Origin: Akkermansiaceae bacterium
GTDB taxonomy: Bacteria > Verrucomicrobiota > Verrucomicrobiia > Verrucomicrobiales > Akkermansiaceae
Assembly (NCBI GenBank): GCA_019634595.1
Contig: JAHCBC010000001.1
Location: forward strand, 558,001 to 622,000
Direction: 5' to 3'
Length of the DNA stretch: 64,000 bases
Part shown: positions 25,729-34,069 of the stretch, in pieces
Position numbering within the stretch: position 1 is the stretch's first letter
How the letters are laid out: each line of letters opens with the position of its first letter
Translations under genes and position numbers: made by a program
The notes under the pieces: generated by a model
The model's database searches: none
Told to the model about the DNA's origin: nothing
The model's input: only the letters and a program-made list of their open reading frames with translations

Positions 25729-26481
25729 TCACTCCGCCTTCACCGCCCGGTAGCAGGCGAAGACGCTGTTCCGGTGGAGGATGTCCCATGACTGGAAACC
25801 ACAGCGCTCCAGCAACGAAATCTGGTAGGGCAGGGAACGCGGGGAGTCCTCCTTGTCGATGTAACCGAATACCTTGTCCCGGTAGTCCGCGCCGCCCAGC
25901 GACTCCAGATACTCGCCATAGCGCCGCCACATCACCTCCTGCACCGCAGGTTCATCAAAGGTGACCAGATCGGAGACATACAGCCTGCCACCGGGTTTCA
26001 GCCAACGGTGGATCGCCCGAAAGACAGCCTCCCAGTCCGCATCCTCCCTCAGATGATGGAGCACCGCCGCCGCGGTGATGCAATCGAACGATCCCTCCGG
26101 GAAATCGAGAACCCTCAGATCGCAGTGGTGGATCTCCACGGACACGCACCCGGTGACGGCCACCCGTTCCCGGGCGCGCTCCAGCATCGGCAGGCTGAGA
26201 TCGGCCAGATCACAGTGGAGCGAACCCACCTCCTGGATGAGCTTCAGTGTCAGGTTGCCCGCCCCGCATCCCAGGTCCAGCACCCGGTCCCCGCTCCGCA
26301 GGTGGGACTTCGCCACCGCGCCGATGAGATCCAGCACCAGTGGCGCGTCGATGGTCGCCTGCTGGCCGGTCTCCAGTTGGCTGAACCGCTCGACATCGTG
26401 GTCGAACCGGTCGCGGATTTCCCCGACGGTGGATTTCCCGGAAAGAGGGGTGGCCATGGCGGGATGGTGGAGCGTGGCCAT
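25729..26481 (-). CDS. Class I SAM-dependent methyltransferase
   Basis: The 250-residue protein has SAM motif I VLDLGCGAGNLTLKL. The acidic post-I motif is CDLADLS, and motif IV/V is FDCITAAAVLHHL. LKPGGRLYVSDL matches the family. The C-terminal half (EVMWRRYGEYLESLGG, YIDKEDSPRSLPYQISLLERCGF) resembles the CmoA/UbiE-like Methyltransf_25 group. The substrate is unknown. The start is either 26481 or the internal ATG at 26457 (MATPLSGKS). Neither has a convincing ribosome-binding site. It converges with the E1-alpha gene with three bases between the stops. Confidence 0.85.
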   Translation of the reverse strand: MATLHHPAMATPLSGKSTVGEIRDRFDHDVERFSQLETGQQATIDAPLVLDLIGAVAKSHLRSGDRVLDLGCGAGNLTLKLIQEVGSLHCDLADLSLPMLERARERVAVTGCVSVEIHHCDLRVLDFPEGSFDCITAAAVLHHLREDADWEAVFRAIHRWLKPGGRLYVSDLVTFDEPAVQEVMWRRYGEYLESLGGADYRDKVFGYIDKEDSPRSLPYQISLLERCGFQSWDILHRNSVFACYRAVKAE

Positions 26482-26820
26482 CCCCCCGGCAATCCCGGTC
26501 CCGGGGAAAGCCGCGGATTTCTTTCCTGTATCCCCTCATTTCGGAAGTTCGATCCGAAATTTGAAAAGGTTACCACAATCGGAGTGCAGCGGAGATGGGC
26601 GAACCAGCGTCTGAATACTGAGCCAAATTGCACTGATTTACCGATTCAGAATCCGCCAATGTAACGGAAGAATATCTTTTCCTCCCTTTCTTCAAATCAG
26701 TGAATCAGTGCAATCAGTGGTAATCCAACGGCTTTCCTCCTGCATCGCCTGAAATGAGATGGCTCTGAATTTCCTCCGCTTGGGGCTTGGAAATCCCGCG
26801 GGGGCGGTCTAGACGGAGCG
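26482..26820. other. Low-GC intergenic region with inverted AATCAGTGCAAT repeats
   Basis: This 339-base gap separates two divergent genes. It holds a perfect 12-bp inverted pair, ATTGCACTGATT (26627-26638) and AATCAGTGCAAT (26703-26714). A run of AATCAGTG-type repeats surrounds the right arm and ends in GGTAATCC at 26728. They belong to family E, seen also before glnS. No coding frame looks real. Confidence 0.55.
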
Positions 26821-27141
26821 ATGGAAGAGCCGACACGGGATCACGGGACCCAACCACTGGACGCGCTGATGGAGCGCTGGAAGATCACCAATCATGAGAT
26901 GGTGGAGGCGTCTCCGGAACAACTGAACCACAAGCAGGTCCAGAAGGCGCGCAAAGGACGGCAGCTCACTCTGGCGATGAAGATGAAGGTCGCGCGTGCC
27001 CTTAACATCGCCATCTGGACCCGTCTGAAGAAGGAGGAGAAGGAGGTCTATTTCGAATACCTCCACAAGCACCTCTTCAACTATACCAAGGGGTATGATG
27101 CGGACTGGGTGGACCCCAACGAAGCGCTGATGCCGAAGTGA
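26821..27141 (+). CDS. Conserved-looking small protein, possibly DNA-binding
   Basis: The 106-residue protein is basic and helical. ALMERWKITNHEMVEASPEQLNHKQVQKARKGRQ followed by LTLAMKMKVARALNIAI looks like a helix-turn-helix of the XRE type (helix, turn, then K-Q-x-x-K-A-R-x-G). The tail (YFEYLHKHLFNYTKGYDADW) is aromatic-rich. Its stop overlaps the next gene's GTG as GTGA, so it is coupled to the oxidoreductase. A regulatory role is an inference. I do not recognise the family by name. Confidence 0.72.
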   Translation: MEEPTRDHGTQPLDALMERWKITNHEMVEASPEQLNHKQVQKARKGRQLTLAMKMKVARALNIAIWTRLKKEEKEVYFEYLHKHLFNYTKGYDADWVDPNEALMPK

Positions 27142-28115
27142 GCGGAGGCCCGGTCATCGTCGGACAAGGGCTGGCGGGCACCTGTGTGGCCTGGCATCTG
27201 TGGTGGCGCGGCGAACCGTTTTCCCTGCTCGATCGGGAGCAGGGTGGAGCATCGCGGGTGGCCGCCGGGCTGGTGAACCCGGTGACCGGGAAAAATTTCG
27301 AACCGAGCTGGCGGATCGCGGAGTTCCTGCCGGACGCGCTGGATTTCTACGCGCGGGTGGAGCGGGAGCTGGGTGTCACGCTGTGGCATCCCATGACCGT
27401 GCTGCGGCTGGCGGCGTCGGAGAAGGAATGGGCGAAAATTTCCTCAAAGCTCACGGAGGAAAAGGTGAAGCCGTGGGTGGGTGGTGTGGTGGATGCGCCG
27501 GACGGCTGGGTGGGCGCGGTGGAGGTGACAGGCGGTGGCCGGGTGGACACGCGGCTTTTCACGGATGCCTCGCGCGGGTTTTTCCGCGAGCGGGGGATCT
27601 ACCGGAAGGGGGATGGAGCCACAGAGAGCACGAATGTTTTCTGTGAGGGGGCCGCAGGTCTGATCTCCGGAAAGTATGGTCCTTCCCGCTGTGCAAAGGG
27701 GGAGATCCTCACCGTGCGGGCGGATGGCTGGGATGAATCCCGCATCCGCGTCGGCGGCGGTGGTTGGATGGTGCCGTTGGGAGCAGGAAAATTCCGTGCC
27801 GGTGCGACCTATGAATGGGATGATCTGGATGAAGTACCCACGGAGAAGGGCAGGGAGTTCGTGGAAAAGATCGTCTGCCGTTTGGGCGGAGAGAATTTCG
27901 AAGTGGTGGACCACGTGGCGGGCATCCGCCCCATCCTCCGCCGCAGCGAGCCGCTGATCGGTCCGCTAGGGGATGGGAACTGGATGTTCAACGGCCTTGG
28001 CTCGAAGGGTTCCCTCTACGCCCCGGCCGTGGCGGATCGCCTGGTGAAGTGGATGCTCGATGGCGTGCCATGTGAAGCCGACCTCAGCTATCCGGAGTTC
28101 CGGACGGACGGTTGA
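27138..28115 (+). CDS. FAD-dependent oxidoreductase (DadA/ThiO-like)
   Basis: This is a FAD-binding DAO-family protein. The dinucleotide motif is VIVGQGLAGTCVAWHL, followed by an acidic end to the second strand (SLLDRE). The internal GGWMVPLGAGKFRAGATYEW and the C-terminal IRPILRRSEPLIGPL...MFNGLGSKGSLYAP match glycine/amino-acid oxidase-like proteins. At 325 residues it is slightly short. The start is a GTG overlapping the upstream stop. The electron donor is unknown; ThiO-like or MnmC-oxidase-like roles are possible. Confidence 0.85.
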   Translation: MSGGPVIVGQGLAGTCVAWHLWWRGEPFSLLDREQGGASRVAAGLVNPVTGKNFEPSWRIAEFLPDALDFYARVERELGVTLWHPMTVLRLAASEKEWAKISSKLTEEKVKPWVGGVVDAPDGWVGAVEVTGGGRVDTRLFTDASRGFFRERGIYRKGDGATESTNVFCEGAAGLISGKYGPSRCAKGEILTVRADGWDESRIRVGGGGWMVPLGAGKFRAGATYEWDDLDEVPTEKGREFVEKIVCRLGGENFEVVDHVAGIRPILRRSEPLIGPLGDGNWMFNGLGSKGSLYAPAVADRLVKWMLDGVPCEADLSYPEFRTDG

Positions 28116-28161
28116 GGATCTTCTGCGGCACTTGCGGGGGATTTACGGCTCTGAACGCGGT

Positions 28162-28260
28162 TGGGAATAACCTGTGAATAATTGTGAATAATTCTACAAT
28201 AGGTTAATAAATTAATGAGTTATAGGGTGATGTGAATAACTTGTGAATAGCCGTGAATAA
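28162..28260. other. DnaA-box-like iteron array with AT-rich core
   Basis: Six same-orientation 9-mers are present. TGTGAATAA, a perfect match to the DnaA-box consensus TTATNCACA on the other strand, occurs at 28173, 28183 and 28231. One-mismatch variants start at 28162 (TGGGAATAA), 28242 (TGTGAATAG) and 28252 (CGTGAATAA). They form two triplets, each with start spacing 11 then 10 bases, about one helical turn. A very AT-rich core (28192-28230) separates the triplets. This may be a replication origin or a DnaA-binding or regulatory site. Confidence 0.6.
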
Positions 28261-28297
28261 CTCATTTGGCTGAATCTCCGTGCCGCCCGTTACTGGC

Positions 28298-28346
28298 AAA
28301 AAAAAGAGGAGCATGGGATCGGAATCACTTCCGCACCTCATGCTCC
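28298..28346 (-). terminator. Terminator of the pyruvyltransferase-like gene
   Basis: On the minus strand the arms GGAGCATG and CATGCTCC (28339-28346, 28308-28315), with a small inner GGAA/TTCC stem, are followed by a T-rich tract (plus-strand A at 28298-28305). It lies 23 bases after the stop codon. Confidence 0.8.
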
Positions 28347-28369
28347 CGTTGGATGAAAAGCTTTGAAAA

Positions 28370-29602
28370 TCAGCCCTCCAGCTCCGCGCGCAGGACATCC
28401 ATCATCCGCTTCATCCTGTCGTCCGCCACGGCCTTCGCTTGCAGGGCCTTCGCCTTTGCGGTGGTTTGGTCCTTGGCGATGGCCAGCACGGCGGGGGTGA
28501 GGCCCTTCTCCGCTTCATCGAAGTCGTGGTCGAACAGCCATTCGGAGCGGCCGATGTCCTTCCACATGAAGCCCTTTGAAGTCTGCTCCTTGTAGCGGCA
28601 GACGATGGCGGGAATGCCGTGGCCGATGCACATGATGGGGCTGTGCTGCTCGTTGCCGAAAAGCCCAGCGCTGCGGTTGTAAACGCTCTGCGCAAAGTCG
28701 GTGAGCCAGTAGTCCTGCCTCCAGACGACCTTCTTCTTCACGCTCTCCGGGAGCTTGTCGTAGATCATCTCCTTGTTGAGCTTCATCTGGCTGGCGTCTT
28801 CCGGGCAGAGCAGCATCTTCATGTCCGTCTGCTCCACCACGGCGATGACGGCGTTGCGGAGGGGGGAGATGTCGTGCTCCTTCATCTCCTCGTTGCGGGC
28901 ATGTTTCTTCTCGTCGAACTTGGTGCCCTTCTTGATCTCCCAGTAGGGGGTGTTCCGCAGCTTGGGGATGCAGCACATGAACTTGCCTTCCTCCAGGCCC
29001 ACTTCCTTGAGCCATGCGGAGGCCGCTTCATCGTTCACCAAGTCACAGGCGAAGGTGGCGTCCGGGCCGAATTCCATGATCGGGCAGATCGCGCCTTTGC
29101 TCTTCGCCAAGGCCAGGGAAACGGAGTCACGGAAGAAGGCGAACTTCGCGCCGTTGATGACCTGCAGGCCTTCCTCGGAGAAGCTCCAGGTGACGCCGCC
29201 GATGCCGTAGGGCTTGCCGGTTTTTTCCTTCCACTCGATGAGGTGCTTCTGGCCGACGATGCCTGGTCCGGAGCCGTGGAGGAGGAAGTCGTGCGTCTTG
29301 AACGCCTCTTCCTTCTCCGCGGCGGTCTTGCCCATGATCTTCAGCTTGGGGAAGCGCTTCATGAGCATCTCCGCCACGCCGTTGTCCACGCTGCTGGGCC
29401 ACAGGGTGACATCATACTCCGGCAGGTGCTTCTCCAGCAGGTGAAGCATGCCCGGAGTGTGGGCAATGTCGCCGATGTTCACCGTCTGCCAGGAGGAACG
29501 GAGCAGGATCTTTTTCTTGGGCTTTGTTTCCTGGGCACTGAGTACGGCGGGAAGCGCGGCTGCGGTGGCGAGGGTGGTCTTGAGGAAATGACGGCGTTGC
29601 AT
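28370..29602 (-). CDS. Tat-exported polysaccharide pyruvyl transferase-family protein
   Basis: From ATG 29602 the product is 410 residues with a twin-arginine signal (MQRRHFLKTTLATAAALPAVLSAQE). The rest resembles the polysaccharide pyruvyl transferase fold (PF04230): SWQTVNIGDIAHTPGMLHLLEKHLP, HDFLLHGSGPGIVG and, near the end, RSAGLFGNEQHSPIMCIGHGIPAIVCRYKEQTSKGF. The family normally acts in the cytoplasm with PEP as donor, so export is odd. It may be a secreted relative with another activity. An internal terminator-like hairpin follows the gene. Upstream codons to 29818 lie in a repeat and were excluded. Confidence 0.82.
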   Translation of the reverse strand: MQRRHFLKTTLATAAALPAVLSAQETKPKKKILLRSSWQTVNIGDIAHTPGMLHLLEKHLPEYDVTLWPSSVDNGVAEMLMKRFPKLKIMGKTAAEKEEAFKTHDFLLHGSGPGIVGQKHLIEWKEKTGKPYGIGGVTWSFSEEGLQVINGAKFAFFRDSVSLALAKSKGAICPIMEFGPDATFACDLVNDEAASAWLKEVGLEEGKFMCCIPKLRNTPYWEIKKGTKFDEKKHARNEEMKEHDISPLRNAVIAVVEQTDMKMLLCPEDASQMKLNKEMIYDKLPESVKKKVVWRQDYWLTDFAQSVYNRSAGLFGNEQHSPIMCIGHGIPAIVCRYKEQTSKGFMWKDIGRSEWLFDHDFDEAEKGLTPAVLAIAKDQTTAKAKALQAKAVADDRMKRMMDVLRAELEG

Positions 29603-29672
29603 GAAGGGAAGGTTACGTTGGATTTTGTGGGAGTTTTTCCGTTCCTGTGGTTTTGGGGAAGTGAAATTTCCA

Positions 29673-29834
29673 GTAAGGAGGAGGGACACTCTTGTCCCTC
29701 GGCGGCATTGGCGATGCGGGCAAAGGGTGGATCTGTCCTGGAATGCCTTTGCCATGGGCTCCGGTTGCAGCCGGTGGACAGGAATGGGGCCGAAGCGGAC
29801 ATGGCGGCTCTGCCGCAATGTCCACCCTCCTTAC
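29673..29834. repeat. Repeat element D with GTAAGGAGG / CCTCCTTAC ends
   Basis: This 162-base element in the 302-base gap 29603-29904 has inverted ends GTAAGGAGG (29673-29681) and CCTCCTTAC (29826-29834). It contains the hairpin GAGGGACA-CTCT-TGTCCCTC (29681-29700) and GCGGAC/TGTCC-type inner palindromes. Its left end recurs at 24543-24569. The rest of the gap holds a GCGGATC-ATCTG-GATCCGC hairpin (29882-29900), just after the clpX stop. Confidence 0.65.
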
Positions 29835-29904
29835 GGGGGTGCCGCATCGCCCCTATTCCCGATCCAGCCGCGGGAAATGCGGCGGATCATCTGGATCCGC
29901 GGGA

Positions 29905-31203
29905 TCACGCCGCATCCTCGTCCGCATCGGAGGCGTCGGCCCGGCGCTTGCGGATGAGGGGGGAGCGCTCGCCCAGCACGACCGGGCGGTTGATGGTGAC
30001 GGCCTCGATGTCCCCGCGGGAGGGAACGTCGAACATCACGTCGAGCATCATCTTCTCGAAGATCGAGCGCAGGGCGCGGGCACCGGTGCCACGGCGGACG
30101 GCTTCTTCGGCCAGTGCGCGCAGGGCATCCCGGGTCACGCGGAGTTTCACCCCATTCATGGCCAGTTGCTTGGCATATTGCTTCACCAGCGCGTTCTTCG
30201 GCTCGGTGAGGATGTTCACAAGTTCGTCCTCCGTCAGCTTGCGCAGCGAGGAAATGACGGGAAGCCGACCGATGAACTCCGGAATGAGGCCGAAATGCAG
30301 GAGATCCTCCGGCTGGACCTTCTCAAGGATGTTGGGGGCGTTGTCGTCCAGATCCGCCTGGGAAAGGTCTGAATGGAAGCCGAGCGTGTTCTTGCCGAGG
30401 CGGCGGCGGACCATGTCCTCCAGTCCGACAAAGGCACCGCCGCAGATGAAGAGGATCTTCTCCGTATTCACCTGGATGTATTCCTGCTGCGGGTGCTTGC
30501 GGCCACCTTGCGGGGGGACGTTGCAGGTCGTTCCTTCGAGGATTTTCAGAAGCGCTTGCTGGACACCTTCCCCGGACACGTCGCGGGTGATGGAGACATT
30601 CTCGGTCTTGCGGCCGATCTTGTCGATCTCATCGACGTAGATGATGCCGCGCTCTGCTTTCGCCACATCGAAATCCGCCGCCTGCAGCAGCCGGAGGATG
30701 ATGTTCTCCACGTCCTCGCCGACGTAGCCGGCTTCGGTGAGCGTGGTCGCATCCACGATGCAGAAAGGGACATCCAGCACGCGGGCGAGCGTACGGGCGA
30801 GCAGCGTCTTGCCGGAACCCGTCGGGCCGAGGAGCAGGATGTTCGATTTCTCGATTTCCACGCCCTGGAACTCGTCATCGAGCTTCGCTTGGTCCTGGCG
30901 GAGGCGCTGGTAGTGATTATAGACGGCGACCGCGAGAACTTTCTTGGCGCTTTCCTGGCCGATCACGAACTCATTGAGATGGTCGCGGAGGACGGCGGGA
31001 GAGGGGATCTTGAATCCGGATTTGTCCGCAGGGGCCGAGCCTCCTTTTGTGGCGACGCCACCCAGTTCCTTTTCGAGGATGTTCGAGCAGACGTCGATGC
31101 ACTCGTTGCAGATATAAACTCCCGGCCCCGCGATCAGCTTTTTTACCTCTGAGTGGCTCTTTCCGCAGAAAGAACACATCGTGAGATTGGAAGCGCGTGC
31201 CAT
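29905..31203 (-). CDS. clpX: ATP-dependent Clp protease ATP-binding subunit ClpX
   Basis: ClpX is the hexameric AAA+ unfoldase that feeds ClpP. The N-terminal zinc-binding domain has CSFCGK and CNECIDVC (C4). Walker A is [11 protein letters not shown] and Walker B is [10 protein letters not shown]. The pore-type sequence GYVGEDVE and sensor/arginine regions ([23 protein letters not shown]) follow. A ClpP-docking loop of the [LIV]-G-F kind is visible as TLGFHSD. At 432 residues it is complete. It is third in the tig-clpP-clpX order, with a hairpin between clpP and clpX. Confidence 0.97.
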   Translation of the reverse strand: MARASNLTMCSFCGKSHSEVKKLIAGPGVYICNECIDVCSNILEKELGGVATKGGSAPADKSGFKIPSPAVLRDHLNEFVIGQESAKKVLAVAVYNHYQRLRQDQAKLDDEFQGVEIEKSNILLLGPTGSGKTLLARTLARVLDVPFCIVDATTLTEAGYVGEDVENIILRLLQAADFDVAKAERGIIYVDEIDKIGRKTENVSITRDVSGEGVQQALLKILEGTTCNVPPQGGRKHPQQEYIQVNTEKILFICGGAFVGLEDMVRRRLGKNTLGFHSDLSQADLDDNAPNILEKVQPEDLLHFGLIPEFIGRLPVISSLRKLTEDELVNILTEPKNALVKQYAKQLAMNGVKLRVTRDALRALAEEAVRRGTGARALRSIFEKMMLDVMFDVPSRGDIEAVTINRPVVLGERSPLIRKRRADASDADEDAA

Positions 31204-31269
31204 ATGGGGGAATCTACAGGATTTACGGGATTAGGCAAGACGGGGGGCGGGGTTGCCCACCGGAGAGAC

Positions 31270-31304
31270 AAAAGCGGCGGCGGCATGGAGCCATCGCCGC
31301 TTTT
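31270..31304. terminator. Hairpin between clpP and clpX
   Basis: AAAAGCGGCG and CGCCGCTTTT form a 10-bp stem around a loop that itself holds ATGG-AG-CCAT. On the minus strand it lies between the clpP stop and the clpX start. It may be an attenuator or processing site. The U tract on that strand is short. Confidence 0.5.
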
Positions 31305-31310
31305 TTGGAA

Positions 31311-31991
31311 TCAGCTTTCCTTCGGCGGCTCGGCGAGCGCGGCCACGGCGTCCGGAAGCTGCTTGCGGCTTTCCAGAACCTTGTCCACCAGGCCGTAGGC
31401 CACGGATTCTTCGGCGGTCATGTAGTTGTCGCGCTCGGAATCCTTCTTCAGTTGCTCAAGTGTCTTGCCGGTGTGCTTGGCGAGGATGCCGTGCAGCCGG
31501 TTGTTGAGGTTGATCATGAAGCCGAAGGTCCGCTCCACGTCGAGGGCGGTGCCCTGCGCGCCACCGGAAACCTGGTGGATCATGACGTGGGAGTTCGGCA
31601 GGCAGAACCGCTTGCCCTTGGTGCCGGCTGTGAGCAGGACGGAACCCATCGATGCGGCGATGCCGATGCAATAGGTGTTCACGTCGCAGGTCAGGAACTG
31701 CATCGTGTCATACATCGCCAGACCTGCGGTGACGGAGCCACCGGGGGAGTTGATGTAGATGTGGATGTCCTTCTTCGGATCCTGCATCTGCAGGAAAAGG
31801 AGCTGCGCGATCACCGAGTTCGCCACACCATCGTCGATCGGTGTGCCGATGAAGATGATGCGGTCCTTGAGCAGGCGGGAATAAATGTCGAAGGAGCGCT
31901 CCCCGCGGCCATCCGACTCGATGACTATCGGGACGTAATAGTTCGAGGGAGCGTGACCGGACGACATATCTGGCGATTTGAAATTAGGCAT
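31311..31991 (-). CDS. clpP: ATP-dependent Clp protease proteolytic subunit ClpP
   Basis: ClpP is the serine peptidase barrel that partners ClpX. The catalytic Ser is in [11 protein letters not shown], the His in PNSHVMIHQ and the Asp in the [29 protein letters not shown] region. [12 protein letters not shown] and [19 protein letters not shown] are conserved. From ATG 31991 the length is 226 residues; ATG 31967 (MSSGHAPS) would give 218. The N-terminus overlaps the tig stop by a few bases if 31991 is used. A short C-terminal tail after DAVAALA is unusual but harmless. Confidence 0.95.
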   Translation of the reverse strand: MPNFKSPDMSSGHAPSNYYVPIVIESDGRGERSFDIYSRLLKDRIIFIGTPIDDGVANSVIAQLLFLQMQDPKKDIHIYINSPGGSVTAGLAMYDTMQFLTCDVNTYCIGIAASMGSVLLTAGTKGKRFCLPNSHVMIHQVSGGAQGTALDVERTFGFMINLNNRLHGILAKHTGKTLEQLKKDSERDNYMTAEESVAYGLVDKVLESRKQLPDAVAALAEPPKES

Positions 31992-33312
31992 CGAGTTTGG
32001 CTTCTGTTGATTCCTCAACGGTGGCGTGCTCGACGAGGAAGTCAATGGCCTTGCCGATGACCATGGAGGAACGGACGTTCGGGATGCGGCCGGAGCGCTG
32101 GAGATCCTTGATGAACTTCTTCGGGGCGACCTTCCGCTGGTTGGCGATGACCACCAGGTGGTTCACCAGCTCCTGGTCGTTGACCTGGATGCCTTCGGCG
32201 CGGGCGATTTCCTGGAGGATGAAGTTCGTGCGGAGGTTGGAGACGGCCTGGTTGCCGGCGGAGGCGAAAATTTCCTCCTGCTGGGACTGGATTTCCTCCT
32301 CGGTCATGCCGGACTGGATGCCCTGGTTCACCATGGCGTTCGCCTGGCTCTGGGTTTCCTGGGCGATGAGTTCGTCCGGAAGCTCGAAGTTCACCTGCTC
32401 GTTGAAGTAGGAAACGATCTGGTTGACCTTCAGGTCGCTGATCTTGCGGGCGCGCTCACCTTCCATGTTCTCACGGATGATGCCCTTGATGTCTTCCATC
32501 GTCTTGCCGGGGGCCAGCTTGGCGGCCAGTTCGTCATCCAGCTCCGGGAGGACGGCTTCCTTCAGTTCCTTGACGGTCACCTGGAACACCAGTTCCTTGT
32601 TCTGGACGGCGGCGACGGGGAAATCTTCCGGCAGCGTGACCTTGATTTCCTTGGAGTCGCCCACGTTGAGGCCCACCAGTTGCAGCGGGAAGCCGGGGAG
32701 GAACGCTTTTTCGTCCACTTTCACCCAGAAGCCCTCGCGGCCGCTGAGGTAACCGGCCTGCTTGCCGATGAACTCATCGGTCGGCTGGCCGTCCACGGTG
32801 GAGGTGTAGTCGATGACGGCGAAGTCACCTTCCTGGATGGCGCGGCCCTCGATGTCCTTGAAATCGGCGAAACGCTCGCGGAGCGCCTGGAGCTGGGTGT
32901 CCACTTCCTCATCCGGCACGGCGGTCGGGGGGACGGTCACCTTGATGCCCTTGTATTCCGGAAGGGTCACATCCGGGGCGAGGGTCAGCCTGGACTCGAA
33001 GGAAACGGAGCCGTCGGCATTGGTGGTGAGGTTCTCCGGCACGCCGAAGTCGAGCACCTTCAGTTGCTCCTGCTTGAGGGCTTCATCATAGGCCTCGTTG
33101 ACGAGGGCTCCATTGAGTTCCTCGGTGATCTCACGGGCGAAGCGCTTTTCCACGACGGCGCGTGGGGCCTTGCCGGGGCGGAAACCGGGAAGGCGGGCCT
33201 GGCTGGCGTATCCGCGGACGATCTGTTCGCGTTTGCCGCTGACTTTCTCCGATGGGATTTCGACACGGAGGGTGGCGGTGCACTTGGGCTGCTTCTCGAC
33301 AACGATGTTCAT
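31984..33312 (-). CDS. tig: Trigger factor
   Basis: Tig is the ribosome-associated chaperone and peptidyl-prolyl isomerase. The ribosome-binding signature is [16 protein letters not shown] (about residues 43-58). The FKBP-like PPIase domain follows ([21 protein letters not shown] ... [24 protein letters not shown]). The C-terminal helical arms follow. At 442 residues it is full size. It is first in a minus-strand tig-clpP-clpX run, the classic order. The ATG at 33312 begins [20 protein letters not shown]. Confidence 0.95.
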   Translation of the reverse strand: MNIVVEKQPKCTATLRVEIPSEKVSGKREQIVRGYASQARLPGFRPGKAPRAVVEKRFAREITEELNGALVNEAYDEALKQEQLKVLDFGVPENLTTNADGSVSFESRLTLAPDVTLPEYKGIKVTVPPTAVPDEEVDTQLQALRERFADFKDIEGRAIQEGDFAVIDYTSTVDGQPTDEFIGKQAGYLSGREGFWVKVDEKAFLPGFPLQLVGLNVGDSKEIKVTLPEDFPVAAVQNKELVFQVTVKELKEAVLPELDDELAAKLAPGKTMEDIKGIIRENMEGERARKISDLKVNQIVSYFNEQVNFELPDELIAQETQSQANAMVNQGIQSGMTEEEIQSQQEEIFASAGNQAVSNLRTNFILQEIARAEGIQVNDQELVNHLVVIANQRKVAPKKFIKDLQRSGRIPNVRSSMVIGKAIDFLVEHATVEESTEAKLDA

Positions 33313-33429
33313 GGTAAAATGAGCCGGGCTTGGGCCGGGACGGCGAAACTAGTGGGGCGGGGGGTGAAATGTCAAACGGGGTGTTTGCCCAGTTTTCGCC
33401 CGGATCAGATCCGTCGGTACCCCTGATGC

Positions 33430-33747
33430 CTACTCCGGATGACCCATCTGGCGGAGCCGCCCCCGCCAGTAGCCGGGCTGGCGGCCATGGTGGGCGACAG
33501 CATAGACCGTGATGGAATCCTCACCGGGGGAATGCAGGAAAAAGATGTGATAAGGGAAGCGGGGCAACCGGAACATGCGGATATCCGCCTCCAGGGCCTG
33601 GAAGCGTCCCGGGTCGCTGGAAATGACCGCGATGGCTGCTTCAACCGCCTGGACGAACTCCTCACCCAATCCGAAGCGTTGCTGGGAATAGAGGGCGGCC
33701 TCGCGGTACTCGATCAGAGCCGCGGATTCGAAAAAGACCTTCATCAC
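33430..33747 (-). CDS. ParE/RelE-family toxin
   Basis: The 105-residue protein reads MMKVFFESAALIEYREAALYSQQRFGLGEEFVQAVEAAI, then IRMFRLPRFPYHIFFLHSPGEDSITVYAVAHHGRQPGYW. This is the ParE/RelE fold, in which R-x-P-Y-x-I-x-F and V-x-A-V-x-H-x-x-R-x-P-x-Y-W are the usual endings. The target (gyrase or ribosome-bound mRNA) cannot be decided from sequence, though the ending is ParE-like. Its ATG overlaps the stop of the gene at 33744-33974 as ATGA, giving antitoxin-then-toxin order. Confidence 0.88.
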   Translation of the reverse strand: MMKVFFESAALIEYREAALYSQQRFGLGEEFVQAVEAAIAVISSDPGRFQALEADIRMFRLPRFPYHIFFLHSPGEDSITVYAVAHHGRQPGYWRGRLRQMGHPE

Positions 33748-33974
33748 GCGTCGCGCAGGGCTTCGCGAATCTGGCGGTGAACCTCTGCGTCAGGGATCAG
33801 CGCGGAACGCCCTTCCCGGACGTTTTCCATGCGACCGAGGACAACGGACGTTTGGTCCCTCATGAATTCGGCGGAAGGGGGGGTGCGTTCCAAAATGGCC
33901 TCCACCAACTCGGTGCGTGACTCACTGGGTAGCAAAAGCGCCTCTTGAACCAGATGTTCGACGGTGAGAGCCAT
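33744..33974 (-). CDS. Addiction-module antitoxin component
   Basis: The 76-residue protein begins MALTVEHLVQEALLLPSESRTELVEAIL, matching the addiction-module antitoxin family (PF09720/TIGR02574 type), whose members pair with RelE/ParE toxins. The middle and C-terminal part (MENVREGRSALIPDAEVHRQIREALRDA) has the usual acidic/basic helix that wraps the toxin. It lies immediately upstream of the toxin with a four-base overlap. As with other modules, antitoxin may repress its own promoter, but I see no clear operator. Confidence 0.85.
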   Translation of the reverse strand: MALTVEHLVQEALLLPSESRTELVEAILERTPPSAEFMRDQTSVVLGRMENVREGRSALIPDAEVHRQIREALRDA

Positions 33975-34069
33975 GAGAAAGGCTACCGCAGTTGCGGGGG
34001 GCGAGCAAGCTTGAAGCCTTGGGTTGGGAACTCAAGGAATGTGCGCCAGCCTCCGGTCAGTTGAAGTCG

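Noticed and set aside
28162..28260. CRISPR array at the TGTGAATAA repeats
   Set aside because: The repeats are 9 bases with 10-11 base periodicity and no unique spacers of CRISPR length. No cas genes are present.
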